A stretch of DNA of 27,758 nt from JBBRQP01 sp038226175 (GCA_038226175.1 JBBRQP010000037.1:1-27758), one strand, 5' to 3'. Positions 1 through 7,135 are shown, numbered from the stretch's first letter. Numbers and translations are program-made. The notes: a model not told the origin generated them from the letters alone.

Positions 1-126
1 CGCTCCCAAGGCAAGCGTGACAAAGAAAGTCTTGAAGAAGCGATAGGACAAGGGCTAAAGCGTATTACAGAAACTGATGCGAAAGGTTGGTTCACTCACT
101 CTGGTTATCTTGGTACATCCGTATGA
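1..126 (+). CDS. IS630-family transposase, C-terminal fragment (left copy)
   Basis: The frame is open from base 1 and stops at TGA 124-126, giving the last 41 residues of a transposase. It reads LEEAIGQGLKRITETDAKGW and ends near WFTHSGY. A helix followed by 'T..DA.GWF.H.GY' close to the stop is the usual C-terminus of IS630-family DDE transposases. The catalytic DDE residues would lie upstream, outside the window. The fragment is truncated by the window edge rather than by mutation, so the copy may be intact in the genome. The family assignment comes from this short tail only. Confidence 0.75.
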   Translation, partial: RSQGKRDKESLEEAIGQGLKRITETDAKGWFTHSGYLGTSV

Positions 127-137
127 AAACCGCTGTA
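1..137 (+). mobile_element. 3' end of an IS630-type insertion sequence (left copy)
   Basis: This is the terminal segment of an insertion sequence that continues off the left edge. It contains the transposase 3' end and about 10 bp of terminal sequence ending in CGCTG followed by TA at 136-137. The reverse complement of the whole segment recurs at 27620-27756, identical by eye, and the two copies diverge immediately after the TA. IS630-family elements insert at TA dinucleotides, which fits this boundary. The other end and the body of the element are not in the window, so the target duplication cannot be verified here. Confidence 0.8.
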
Positions 138-630
138 AGTCATTCGTTTCAATGAGATCATAATCTGAATTTTTGACTGTATTCTCAAGTGGAGAAACAG
201 TTGGGTGTTGGGAAATTCCCAGAGAACAGTGGACCTATCTGGACAGCACTTGACACCCCATACTCTCTCAGTTACCTTTATTACAAACAACTCATGTGAA
301 ATCTCTATAAGCTGCTTTACGAAGTGCTTTTAAGGCTTTGTACACGACTTCACCATATTCAAGGGCGTCCTGTAGGTGCATTACAGACTAGAACTTCAGA
401 GGTGCGATGTGTCGAAATGTACCCCCGCCACCTGCAAAACAAAAGCCAAGAAAGTCTACTCGTGGTTGCCTGTGTCGTATATCCTCACAAATTGGGTGTT
501 ATCCAACATTGCTGGGCTTTTAGCTTTGCGCCTCAGATTGAACTGAACAATATAAAGTATCTGCTTGGATACAACGCTAAAACGTAGAGTATGCTTTAGA
601 GACGTTACTCCTAGCAGGATTTTATCAAAT
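138..630. other. Gene-poor spacer next to the IS
   Basis: About 490 bp lies between the IS boundary and the first credible gene. Open frames here (for example 324-587 on + and 105-290 on -) have no recognisable domain, no clear ribosome binding site, and a composition unlike the genes around them. A 29-codon open frame on the minus strand (292-381) encodes a plausible short helix (YGEVVYKALKALRKAAYRD) but cannot be tied to a family. I see no tRNA, array or strong terminator. It is probably decayed or non-coding accessory DNA. Confidence 0.5.
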
Positions 631-1368
631 ATGACACCTAATTTTGTGGTCTACACCTTCTTTGGGAAGGTTCTACCTGAAAGAGCGAATGTCAATATAT
701 TGCAAACAACTTGTCAGCTGACCCAACCTGATACTGAAATAGATGGCAGCCTCACTATAAGTATTGCCTTGTCTCAAGTCACAGCTCTCTTTACCAATAG
801 TGGCAAGATTGTAGATCTGTATACACTTCGGAATTATGTTAATGATGTAATAAGAATGGAGCTTGATATTTTGGGCTACATCAATGGCTGTGGTTACGGG
901 TTGGAAATCACTCAAGTTGCTGACTCCCTTGGTACTCCGCCAATCGTTTTTGGTGTTGACATACCAGTACTTGTAAGTGAGAGCCGATTAGCTGATTTTG
1001 AAAAGGTTTTGACCTTATTTCACGACAGCAGAAGAAGTAACTATTTACGGCTTTGTCTTGCAGATTTACGTGAGGCAATTCGAGAACATCGTGATACAGG
1101 TTTCTTTCTCTACCGAGCCATTGAAGCGTTAATGCAGTCTTTTCGTACCGATGATAGTAAAAAAGGTAAGCAAAAAGCGTGGGAAAGTTTACGCTCAGAA
1201 CTATCTATTACTGAAGACAACATTAGGCAATTGGAAAAGGTAGCAGACTGTTTTCGTCATGGTGACACAAGATATGTCAGTGGTACTGAAAGATGTGAAT
1301 TATTTCTAATTGCTTGGAACATAGTAGATAAATATATAAAGTATGCTTGTAATGAGTATCAAAAGTGA
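631..1368 (+). CDS. Unrecognised accessory protein, 245 aa
   Basis: I do not recognise this protein. The frame is open from a TTG at 565, but the ATG at 631 (MTPNFVVYTFFGKVLPERAN) is a better start, with CAGGA about 10 bases upstream. The N-terminal half looks like a beta-rich domain. The C-terminal half (from about residue 140) is strongly helical, charged and leucine-rich, with the pattern ADCFRHGDTRYVSGTER followed by an amphipathic helix ending at the C-terminus (WNIVDKYIKYACNEY). No signal peptide or membrane segment is evident. The gene is visibly more AT-rich than the housekeeping genes after 1742 and lies next to an IS end, so it is probably acquired. The RHG stretch recalls HEPN-like helical proteins but lacks the RxxxxH motif, so no function is claimed. 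Confidence 0.65.
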   Translation: MTPNFVVYTFFGKVLPERANVNILQTTCQLTQPDTEIDGSLTISIALSQVTALFTNSGKIVDLYTLRNYVNDVIRMELDILGYINGCGYGLEITQVADSLGTPPIVFGVDIPVLVSESRLADFEKVLTLFHDSRRSNYLRLCLADLREAIREHRDTGFFLYRAIEALMQSFRTDDSKKGKQKAWESLRSELSITEDNIRQLEKVADCFRHGDTRYVSGTERCELFLIAWNIVDKYIKYACNEYQK

Positions 1369-1741
1369 AGTTGTAAAACCATATCAACCATTTGGTGTGT
1401 GGGCGCAGTCGAACAATCCCCTTGTACACCGACTATATCAACAAGGCTGGTTAAGACTGATGCTAAAACGATTTCTTGTAAAAGCACTGCTCAATGCGCT
1501 TTTCCTGCTGCTCTTCGTCCCACAGAAGGGATTATTCCGGCCTAGCTATTCCTCTTGTCAATATTCTCTGCTACGCCACAAAGTCAGCATTTGACAAGCC
1601 ATGATCGAATCACTCGGATCGGGAATGTGCTGTCACAGGTGTGAAGATCCCCATCACCCACACTGACCCACAGAGCGCAGGGCTTACGCCACTTAAGCTA
1701 ACGCGGCTGTTACTATGAGAGACGGGTCTAGGCTACTTCTG
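1369..1741. other. Spacer between the accessory gene and trmD
   Basis: This stretch of about 370 bp has no convincing gene. The 1343-1594 frame overlaps the end of the accessory gene, starts without a ribosome binding site and matches nothing I recognise. Several short stop-interrupted runs on both strands give protein-like strings, which could be remnants of a decayed gene, but I cannot assign them. The trmD promoter presumably lies near the right end. TACTAT at about 1711-1716 is a possible -10, without a convincing -35. Confidence 0.45.
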
Positions 1742-2413
1742 ATGCGTATTGATATCGTCACCTTATTTCCTGAATTTTTTGAGACCCCTTTGGCTGCGAG
1801 CTTACTAGGACGGGCGTTACAACGCGGTATTGCCGAAGTTCATCTGACCAATCCGCGCAGCTTTGCGCCTGCGCCTTATCACCGCGTGGATGATGAGCCT
1901 TATGGGGGTGGTGTTGGCATGGTTTTGCAGTGTGACCCGCTCTTTCAGGCCGTGGAGAGCTTACCCCAAGTCGGTGAGCGCGCCGTAATCCTGACCACAC
2001 CCCAGGGACAACCTCTAAACCAAAGCTTGCTCAAGACGCTCGTTCAGCTGCCCCATTTGGTGATGATTTGTGGACACTACGAAGGCGTCGATGAACGGGT
2101 ACGGCAGCACTTGGTGACCCATGAGATTTCGCTGGGTGATTTTGTCTTGACTGGCGGTGAGATTCCAGCGTTAGCCCTCATTGATGGGGTAGTGCGCCTA
2201 CTCCCTGGCACCGTGGGCAAGGCGGACTCGCTACGCGAAGAGAGTTTTGAGGATGGCCTGTTAGAATATCCTCATTACACCCGTCCGCGCAGTTATCGCG
2301 GTTGGGAAGTGCCAGAAATTTTACTCTCCGGTCATCATCAAGCAATCGCAACTTGGCGACAAAACCAACGTCAAGAACGCACCCGTCTACGTCGTCCTGA
2401 TCTGTTGATCTAG
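1742..2413 (+). CDS. trmD: tRNA (guanine-N1)-methyltransferase TrmD
   Basis: TrmD is a SPOUT-fold enzyme that uses S-adenosylmethionine to methylate G37 at N1 in tRNAs reading CUN, CCN and CGG codons, which prevents +1 frameshifting. Family landmarks are the start MRIDIVTLFPEFF, CGHYEGVDERV (about residues 110-120) and LTGGEIPALALIDGVVRLLPG, part of the knotted SAM site. The C-terminus RRPDLLI is typical. An upstream in-frame ATG at 1715 would add nine residues (MRDGSRLLL), but the ATG at 1742 gives the canonical N-terminus and a 223-residue protein, slightly short for the family. The gene is convergent with the ComEA-like gene, with only 4 bp between the stops. The usual rpsP/rimM/rplS neighbours are absent. 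Confidence 0.95.
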   Translation: MRIDIVTLFPEFFETPLAASLLGRALQRGIAEVHLTNPRSFAPAPYHRVDDEPYGGGVGMVLQCDPLFQAVESLPQVGERAVILTTPQGQPLNQSLLKTLVQLPHLVMICGHYEGVDERVRQHLVTHEISLGDFVLTGGEIPALALIDGVVRLLPGTVGKADSLREESFEDGLLEYPHYTRPRSYRGWEVPEILLSGHHQAIATWRQNQRQERTRLRRPDLLI

Positions 2414-2417
2414 CCCG

Positions 2418-2744
2418 CTAGAGACTAAGTTGGGGTTTGAGAGTAGTGTATTGCTTAGCTGAGATAATTTTGTTAGTCATCAGATCATCTATGGTTTTGT
2501 AGGGACGTCCGGCAATAATTTTTTTAGCCGTTGCAACGCCAATACCTTTGACCTGTTGTAATTCATTTATTGTCGCACTATTGATATTGACTGTGATAGT
2601 GGTAGATTTTTTGGACTTAGGTGCCTTCATGACAGCGGTCGGCGGCGTTATTGTGGGTGCGGTGGGCGTAGTGGTGGGTTGGGCTTGGACGGGCAAGAAA
2701 AATGTAGTGGTCAAAATTAGCGCAAAAAACCGGGGGAACGTCAT
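2418..2744 (-). CDS. Secreted helix-hairpin-helix (ComEA-like) protein
   Basis: This 108-residue protein has a signal peptide (about residues 1-21, hydrophobic core FFALILTTTFFLPVQA), a Thr/Pro-rich linker (22-46), and a C-terminal helix-hairpin-helix domain beginning VNINSATINELQQVKGIG and continuing ATAKKIIAGRPYKTIDDL. The 'INxNxA....L..(V/L)xGIG...A..II..RPxxxxDDL' pattern is that of ComEA, which binds incoming double-stranded DNA outside the inner membrane during natural transformation. It is a short, single-domain version, so a general extracytoplasmic DNA-binding role is safer than a strict ComEA assignment. The pilBTC cluster elsewhere in the window makes a competence role plausible. 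Confidence 0.75.
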   Translation of the reverse strand: MTFPRFFALILTTTFFLPVQAQPTTTPTAPTITPPTAVMKAPKSKKSTTITVNINSATINELQQVKGIGVATAKKIIAGRPYKTIDDLMTNKIISAKQYTTLKPQLSL

Positions 2745-2824
2745 AAGTTTAGCCGTAAGCAGGAATATTTTTAATTTAACCGCAGGCGCTGTTGATACTG
2801 TGAATTGGCAAGGAAAGTTTACAG

Positions 2825-2864
2825 TTAGACCGCTCCCATAGTTATGGAAATTGGAGCGGTCTAA
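2825..2864 (-). terminator. 12-bp perfect hairpin after the LEA-like gene
   Basis: The arms are TTAGACCGCTCC (2825-2836) and GGAGCGGTCTAA (2853-2864), perfectly complementary with a 16-nt loop. The hairpin begins 7 bp beyond the stop codon of the minus-strand repeat-protein gene. There is no strong U-run after it on the minus strand, so it may act as a terminator or as an mRNA 3'-end stabiliser. It also lies upstream of the ComEA-like gene on the same strand, where it could limit read-through. Confidence 0.6.
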
Positions 2865-2871
2865 TTAGGTA

Positions 2872-3390
2872 TTACGCGGGATCGTTTTTATCACCAGGCA
2901 TGATCTCAGCCACTTTATTGGTTAAGTTTTGAGCTTGTTGCTGAGCAGTCTCTCTTGCTTTATCTGCCAAGTTTTGGGCTTGTCCTGCGATTTCTTGGGC
3001 TTTATCTTGAGCTTTTTCCGTTAAGCTACCAAGCTGGTCTTTAGCTTGACCTGCTGCATCTTTAGCTTGTTCGGTCAAGTTTTGGGCTTGATGTTCAGCA
3101 AACTCTTTGGCTTGCCCAGCAAAATCCTGGGCTTGTTCTGCTAGACCCTGGGCTTTTTCTGTCGCTTTTTCGCTCAGATCGCCTAGTTGTTCTTTAGCTT
3201 GCCCGGCAGCATCTTTAGCCTGTTCGGTTAAATTTTGGGCTTGATGTTCAGCAAACTCTTTGGCTTGTCCAGCAAAATCCTGGGCTTGTTCAGCCAAACC
3301 TTGGGCTTGTTCTGTCAGATTTTGGGCTTGATGTTGCGCCATCTCTTTGGCTTGTTCGGCGAGTTCTTTGGCTTTGTCTAAGAAGCTCAT
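2872..3390 (-). CDS. LEA / apolipoprotein-like amphipathic repeat protein
   Basis: The protein is 172 residues from ATG 3390 (MSFLDKAKELAEQAKEMAQ). A GTG at 3408 would add six residues but is less likely. Almost the whole chain is degenerate 11-mer-like repeats of Ala, Gln, Lys and Glu (AEQAQDFAGQAKEFAEHQAQ), with no Cys or Trp. This is typical of group-3 LEA proteins and apolipoprotein-like amphipathic helices, which are often disordered until they meet membranes or dry. A 51-residue unit is present twice in tandem (residues 29-79 and 80-130), followed by a diverged partial third copy. There is no signal peptide. A desiccation or membrane-protective role is an inference from composition; a coiled-coil structural role is possible. 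Confidence 0.7.
   Translation of the reverse strand: MSFLDKAKELAEQAKEMAQHQAQNLTEQAQGLAEQAQDFAGQAKEFAEHQAQNLTEQAKDAAGQAKEQLGDLSEKATEKAQGLAEQAQDFAGQAKEFAEHQAQNLTEQAKDAAGQAKDQLGSLTEKAQDKAQEIAGQAQNLADKARETAQQQAQNLTNKVAEIMPGDKNDPA
3001..3306 (-). repeat. Two tandem 153-bp units inside the LEA-like gene
   Basis: Copy 1 (3154-3306) and copy 2 (3001-3153) each encode 51 residues. The first 38 or so residues of the two copies are identical at protein level (AQGLAEQAQDFAGQAKEFAE onward), and the last 13 differ at a few positions. The DNA is close but shows synonymous changes, for example gctagaccctggg versus gccaaaccttggg. This is an in-frame duplication that has since diverged slightly, or has been kept similar by selection or recombination. 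Confidence 0.85.
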
Positions 3391-3526
3391 GGTAATACTC
3401 TGTAACACAGTGGATAGTTTTACTGTAGCTTTTTTTAGATGGTTGTAGGTTAAAAACTATCTCCAATGAGAAGGATTTATATTTTAATTAAGTTATTTAC
3501 ACTAGAGCGGGGCAATAAACGCTACT

Positions 3527-4537
3527 ATGAATCCTTCGCAAATCGCACGTTTAGTCCTGACGGGTCTCTTGATTTGGGGAGCATGGTTAGTTTTGGCGCC
3601 TTTTGTACCATCCTTAATCTGGGCGGCAATATTAGCTTTAGTGACGTGGCCTGTCTACCAACGCATACAAGGTTTTTTGGGTAAAGATAGTCCCTGGAGT
3701 GCCTTAGCGATGACGTTATTGCTCACCTTGGGTGTCTTTTTACCAGCCCTGTTTTTTGGTCTGATCTTGACCAAAGATGCCACGCTGGCCTATCAAAGTA
3801 TTAAGCAAGGAGAAAATTTTAATTTGGCTTCCCTACAAAATCTGGCAGGACGTATTCCTCTGGTGGGCAGTCAATTACAAACTCTGCTCCAACTCGATAG
3901 CGGGGAAATTCAAGGTACGGTCAAAGATCAAGCGGGCACGATTTTACGTATTTTAGGTGGGGTCGGGCAGGAGGTCAGTCAGGGGCTGATCGCAGCGGGC
4001 TTGACGATTTTTAGTATTTTCTTCTTCTACCTAAGTGGTGAGTATCTGATCCAACAAGTGACCCAAGCGCTCGATCGTCTGGGTGGAGAGCCTTTGACGA
4101 GTTTACTAACGCCATTGACGAATACCATCAAGGCAGTCATGTTGGGACTAGTGATCACGGCAATTGCCCAAGGGTTTTTGACAGGCGTGGGTTTTGCAAT
4201 TACCGGGGTCAAAGGTGCTGTGATTGGCGGCGTACTTGCGGCGTTGATTTCCTTGATACAAGGGCCAACATTTCTGATCTGGCTACCTGGGGTTATTTGG
4301 CTAGGGGTGCAAGGACAGCTTTGGTGGCAAGGAGCTTTTTTATTGGTATGGGGCGTCTTACTAATTAGTACGATTGATAATGTTTTAAAGCCTATTTTCA
4401 TTAGCCAAGGAACAGGGTTGCCATTTTTGTTGGTATTTTTTGGGGTCTTAGGCGGACTGTTGGCTTTTGGAAGTGTAGGTATTGTCCTAGGACCGGTAAT
4501 TTTATCGCTACTATTAGTATTGTGGCAGCGAACCTAG
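3527..4537 (+). CDS. AI-2E / PerM-family membrane permease
   Basis: This is a 336-residue polytopic inner-membrane protein of the UPF0118 (AI-2E, YdiK/PerM) family. These proteins resemble transporters, but substrates are known for only a few (autoinducer-2 export, Na+/H+ exchange). Visible features are a hydrophobic hairpin at residues 9-45, further segments at about 60-85 and 155-180, and four to five segments from about 200 to 333. The family signature regions are present: ITGVKGAVIGGVLAALISLI, then STIDNVLKPIFIS, then LPFLLVFFGVLGGLLAFGSVGIVLGP. Length is normal. It is convergent with the small membrane protein, and both stops lie in one CTAG (4534-4537). Confidence 0.88.
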   Translation: MNPSQIARLVLTGLLIWGAWLVLAPFVPSLIWAAILALVTWPVYQRIQGFLGKDSPWSALAMTLLLTLGVFLPALFFGLILTKDATLAYQSIKQGENFNLASLQNLAGRIPLVGSQLQTLLQLDSGEIQGTVKDQAGTILRILGGVGQEVSQGLIAAGLTIFSIFFFYLSGEYLIQQVTQALDRLGGEPLTSLLTPLTNTIKAVMLGLVITAIAQGFLTGVGFAITGVKGAVIGGVLAALISLIQGPTFLIWLPGVIWLGVQGQLWWQGAFLLVWGVLLISTIDNVLKPIFISQGTGLPFLLVFFGVLGGLLAFGSVGIVLGPVILSLLLVLWQRT

Positions 4538-4764
4538 GGGTTTTTGGAGCGAAAAAATTTACTTTGGATTACGCTAACTACAACGCCCAAAAAGAAAATG
4601 CCCAAAGCCGGGTTGATGACATAAGTCCAAGCCTGACGCCAAAGTTCCCAACCCCAGCCCATATTGAAGCCATAATTGCCTACGATGAGCGTGACAAACC
4701 ATATAAAACAAAAAAACAGGAAAAGTAAATTTCCCATCAAAAGTTTGTCCCAGAATTTACGCAT
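4534..4764 (-). CDS. Small membrane protein, 76 aa, unknown function
   Basis: I do not recognise a named family. The protein has two hydrophobic segments, at about residues 8-29 (LLMGNLLFLFFCFIWFVTLI) and 48-68 (VINPALGIFFLGVVVSVIQ), separated by an aromatic stretch (YGFNMGWGWELWRQAW). It ends in basic residues (KFFRSKNP), as expected of a small two-helix inner-membrane protein. It lies 46 bp downstream of tRNA-Ala on the same strand and may share its transcript. Its stop codon overlaps that of the convergent permease gene. Composition, a clean start at MRKFWDKLL and tight packing argue that it is real. Confidence 0.6.
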   Translation of the reverse strand: MRKFWDKLLMGNLLFLFFCFIWFVTLIVGNYGFNMGWGWELWRQAWTYVINPALGIFFLGVVVSVIQSKFFRSKNP

Positions 4765-4810
4765 TAGCTAGCTCAGGTCAAGGATTCTGGTATGGTGTAC
4801 TGAGCCGATT

Positions 4811-4886
4811 TGGTGGAGCCAAGCGGGTTCGAACCGCTGACCTCTTGAATGCCATTCAAGCGCTCTACCAGCTGAGCTATGGCCCC
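4811..4886 (-). tRNA. tRNA-Ala (anticodon GGC)
   Basis: On the minus strand it folds as a standard cloverleaf: acceptor GGGGCCA paired with TGGCTCC, D-arm GCTCAGCTGGTAGAGC, anticodon stem CTTGA/TCAAG around a seven-base loop ATGGCAT, and a T-arm with GGTTCGAACC. The middle of the loop is GGC, which reads alanine codons GCC and GCU. Discriminator A is followed by an encoded CCA (4811-4813). It has no mismatches that suggest a pseudogene. It is transcribed away from thrB, 32 bp from the thrB start. Confidence 0.95.
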
Positions 4887-4918
4887 ACGTCATTTATTTA
4901 TCGTGTCACACTAGCCCA

Positions 4919-5830
4919 ATGCCGTCAATGACTCCGATGCACTCATCTTACACGGTTCAGGTGCCAGCCACTTCAGCAAATCTCGGACCAGGGTTTGATT
5001 GTTTGGGTGTGGCTCTAGCGCTGCACAACACATTTCACTTCTCTGGTGCTGAGGAGCTCAGGATTACAGCAGCTAAGGGACTTTCCTCAGCTGCCGATAA
5101 TCTGGCTTATCAGAGTTTTAGGCATCTCTTTGAACTACTAGGGCAACCCATCCCACCTATCCACCTCGAAATTACCGCTAAAGTGCCTTTATCTAGAGGG
5201 TTGGGGAGTTCGGCGACCGCCATTGTCGGGGGCTTGTTAGGAGCGAATGCTTGGCTAGCCAACCCGCTTACAGTTCAGGAATTGCTAGATATTGCAACCA
5301 ACCTTGAAGGCCATCCCGATAATGTTGCCCCAGCGCTTTTGGGCGGTTGCTGCTTGAGTGTAATGGCTGGAGACAATGTACTCAGTGTCGAAGTCCCATG
5401 GCCTGAGCAAGTGCTTTGTATGGTGGTGATTCCCGACTTTACACTTTCCACTGCAGCGGCACGCGCGGTTTTGCCTCAAACTTTTTCTCGGGCTGAGGCG
5501 ATTTTTAATAGTAGCCGTGTCGGGTTATTGACATTAGCTTTGACCTTAGGAAAACCGCAATGGCTGGGTCAGGCGCTTGAAGATTGTTGGCACCAGCCCT
5601 ATCGCACGCAGCTTGTGCCTGGCATGACCGAAGTCTTTGCGCAGGCTCAGGCCGCCGGAGCCTATGGTGTGGTTTTGAGTGGTGCCGGGCCGACTTTATT
5701 GGCACTATGCCCACCCGACTTATGTCAGAGTATCGGTGAGAGCATGGTCAAAACTTGGCAAGAGCTCGGCATCGTAGCGCAGGCATTACCCCTAGCAGTG
5801 ACTCAGGGTGCAATGGTGATCAGTTCGTAG
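4919..5830 (+). CDS. thrB: Homoserine kinase
   Basis: ThrB phosphorylates homoserine with ATP to O-phosphohomoserine, the step before threonine synthase. This 303-residue protein is a GHMP kinase. It starts with PATSANLGPGFDCLGVAL (residues 16-33), carries the glycine-rich ATP loop PLSRGLGSSAT (90-100), the conserved LEGHPDNVAPALLGG, and the C-terminal GHMP motif (VVLSGAGPTLLAL). Length is normal. ATGs at 4928 and 4937 are alternative starts, and the usual family N-terminus would favour one of these. Its pathway partner thrC is 12 kb away on the other strand, so the two are not an operon here. It is convergent with the DUF2854 gene, with a 7-bp gap. Confidence 0.95.
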   Translation: MPSMTPMHSSYTVQVPATSANLGPGFDCLGVALALHNTFHFSGAEELRITAAKGLSSAADNLAYQSFRHLFELLGQPIPPIHLEITAKVPLSRGLGSSATAIVGGLLGANAWLANPLTVQELLDIATNLEGHPDNVAPALLGGCCLSVMAGDNVLSVEVPWPEQVLCMVVIPDFTLSTAAARAVLPQTFSRAEAIFNSSRVGLLTLALTLGKPQWLGQALEDCWHQPYRTQLVPGMTEVFAQAQAAGAYGVVLSGAGPTLLALCPPDLCQSIGESMVKTWQELGIVAQALPLAVTQGAMVISS

Positions 5831-5837
5831 CCGCCGC

Positions 5838-6401
5838 TCAGGCTGGCTTAGAGACTAATATTAATTCAACCCGGTCTTGAGCCACACTATGGGTCGCAAC
5901 TTCTACATCTCGACCAAAAAAGGAATCTAATTTCGGTTGACGTTTTTGCCAATTAGTAAAGGGCACATGGGTCGACTCAAATTGTAAAACCAAAGCATAG
6001 CGCCCATCCTGGTCTTCTTCACGATAACCAATTAGTTTGGGTAATTCAGGATCAGTTTTAACTCCTAAATTAAGTACGGTAAGCTGGTCTTGCATATGGG
6101 TTTCTTTGAGATAGACATGTTTATTGATATCACGCAAAATCTCTTTTTGAATGATAGTTTGTTGGGTTCGTAGCTGTTCGAGGTTCGCTGGCGGTGGCGA
6201 TAAGGGAGTAATGGGTTTACGTTCGGTCAGGCGCAACACAAAATAGGCTGGCCAAATAAAACTGACATAGGTGATACCAAATAAGCCCAGATTAGCTTGC
6301 AGATCAGGATCACTATTTAAGAAAAAATAACTCCCTGCAAATAGCACCGTCAGAATGGTAGCTGCTACCAAAACTATGGTTGTTAAAGAAATTTTACCCA
6401 T
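5838..6401 (-). CDS. DUF2854-type membrane protein
   Basis: The protein has 187 residues with two N-terminal hydrophobic segments (about 8-28 and 39-58) and a cytosolic domain. The organisation MGKISLTTIVLVAATILTVL, a short loop, a second helix ending in ERKPITPL, then a soluble part with 'EEDQDGRYALVLQFES...P...W..(K)Q.K...FFGRDVEV', matches the DUF2854 family as I remember it from cyanobacteria and plastid-bearing plants. Function is unknown. The second hydrophobic segment (GITYVSFIWPAYFVLRL) is more diverged from the usual 'YGIPLLLGGLALK', so this is an outlying member. It supports a cyanobacterial origin for the window. Confidence 0.7.
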   Translation of the reverse strand: MGKISLTTIVLVAATILTVLFAGSYFFLNSDPDLQANLGLFGITYVSFIWPAYFVLRLTERKPITPLSPPPANLEQLRTQQTIIQKEILRDINKHVYLKETHMQDQLTVLNLGVKTDPELPKLIGYREEDQDGRYALVLQFESTHVPFTNWQKRQPKLDSFFGRDVEVATHSVAQDRVELILVSKPA

Positions 6402-6433
6402 CTTTTCCTCGCGTCCTGCCCCAATTGTACGCG

Positions 6434-7135
6434 CTAAGGTAAAGTTGCAAGAGGCTGCGTCAAATCTACATTTTGCAAAAAGTACACAGACAATGTTTGT
6501 AAGTTTGCCAGTTCTGCAATTAAGGCATTGGGATTTTTGAGTACATTCTCTTGACGATTGGTTCCTTGATCAACCGCATCACTACGTTGACTCGTTCCTA
6601 TGATCGACCCCACGGCACCAATCGCCGCGCCAGTTAGGCTCAATCCTGGTGAGACAATACCCAGCAAAGAACCGCCTGCTCGACTATATTCACCCATATT
6701 GATCCCTTGCTGATAAGCGCGCCGCTCACCGATACCGGCCATCAAAAACTCTGTGCCCTGACGTTGACTCGCCGGAATATTGTCACTACTGGCACTGATA
6801 TGGTAGACGCGCTTGTTGAGAACGAGGGTTTCAAAAGTAAATGTTCCGGTGGTTTCGGCCACTTGGTGAAAGCGTCCTGCCAGGATACTGCCCTGTGGCA
6901 ACGTTATCGTGCCGATTTGACCAGCTACGGGGATCGAGACGAGCTTATCTTGGGCCGCTAAAACTGGGTTGGTAGTCACAACAATAAGTTGGCTGTGCGT
7001 TCCTGCCGGAATAAACGTTGGCGTAACGGTAATGGCTCCTGTGTTGACGGTAGGAGACAGATACCGAGCTTGCGCCAAGGCCGAATTGGTCAATAGGGTA
7101 CAAAGGAGCACGAATATGAGCGGCTGAGATTTCAT
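6434..7135 (-). CDS. Exported protein of unknown function, 233 aa
   Basis: A signal peptide is clear (MKSQPLIFVLLCTLLTNSALAQA, cleavage near residue 22). The middle is beta-rich, with a segment ITLPQGSILAGRFHQV (about residues 77-92) followed by FETLVLNKRVYHISAS. This resembles the 'LPxGTxLxGR' strand found in VirB10/TrbI-like and related periplasmic beta domains. A glycine-rich stretch (GGSLLGIVSPGLSLTGAAIG, about 153-172) follows. No catalytic motif is visible. The gene lies 32 bp upstream of the DUF2854 gene on the same strand, so the two may be co-transcribed. The TrbI/VirB10-like resemblance is weak and should not be used as a name. Confidence 0.6.
   Translation of the reverse strand: MKSQPLIFVLLCTLLTNSALAQARYLSPTVNTGAITVTPTFIPAGTHSQLIVVTTNPVLAAQDKLVSIPVAGQIGTITLPQGSILAGRFHQVAETTGTFTFETLVLNKRVYHISASSDNIPASQRQGTEFLMAGIGERRAYQQGINMGEYSRAGGSLLGIVSPGLSLTGAAIGAVGSIIGTSQRSDAVDQGTNRQENVLKNPNALIAELANLQTLSVYFLQNVDLTQPLATLP

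Noticed and set aside
292..381. 29-codon minus-strand frame with a helix-like peptide
   Set aside because: Too short, preceded by a stop, no family match; could be a gene remnant but cannot be supported.
324..587. 87-codon open frame on the plus strand next to the IS
   Set aside because: No ribosome binding site, no recognisable domain, unusual amino-acid mix; treated as non-coding.
631..1368. HEPN nuclease call for the accessory protein
   Set aside because: The RHG stretch is suggestive, but the RxxxxH active-site motif is absent.
1343..1594. 83-codon frame overlapping the accessory gene's end
   Set aside because: Overlaps a better gene, no ribosome binding site, and the hydrophobic stretch is not supported by any family.
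2548..2841. Hydrophobic plus-strand frame antisense to the ComEA-like gene
   Set aside because: Antisense to a Thr/Pro- and Ala-rich coding region, which generates Val/Gly-rich pseudo-membrane segments.
6434..7135. VirB10/TrbI conjugation protein
   Set aside because: Only a short beta-strand resemblance and no other conjugation genes nearby.
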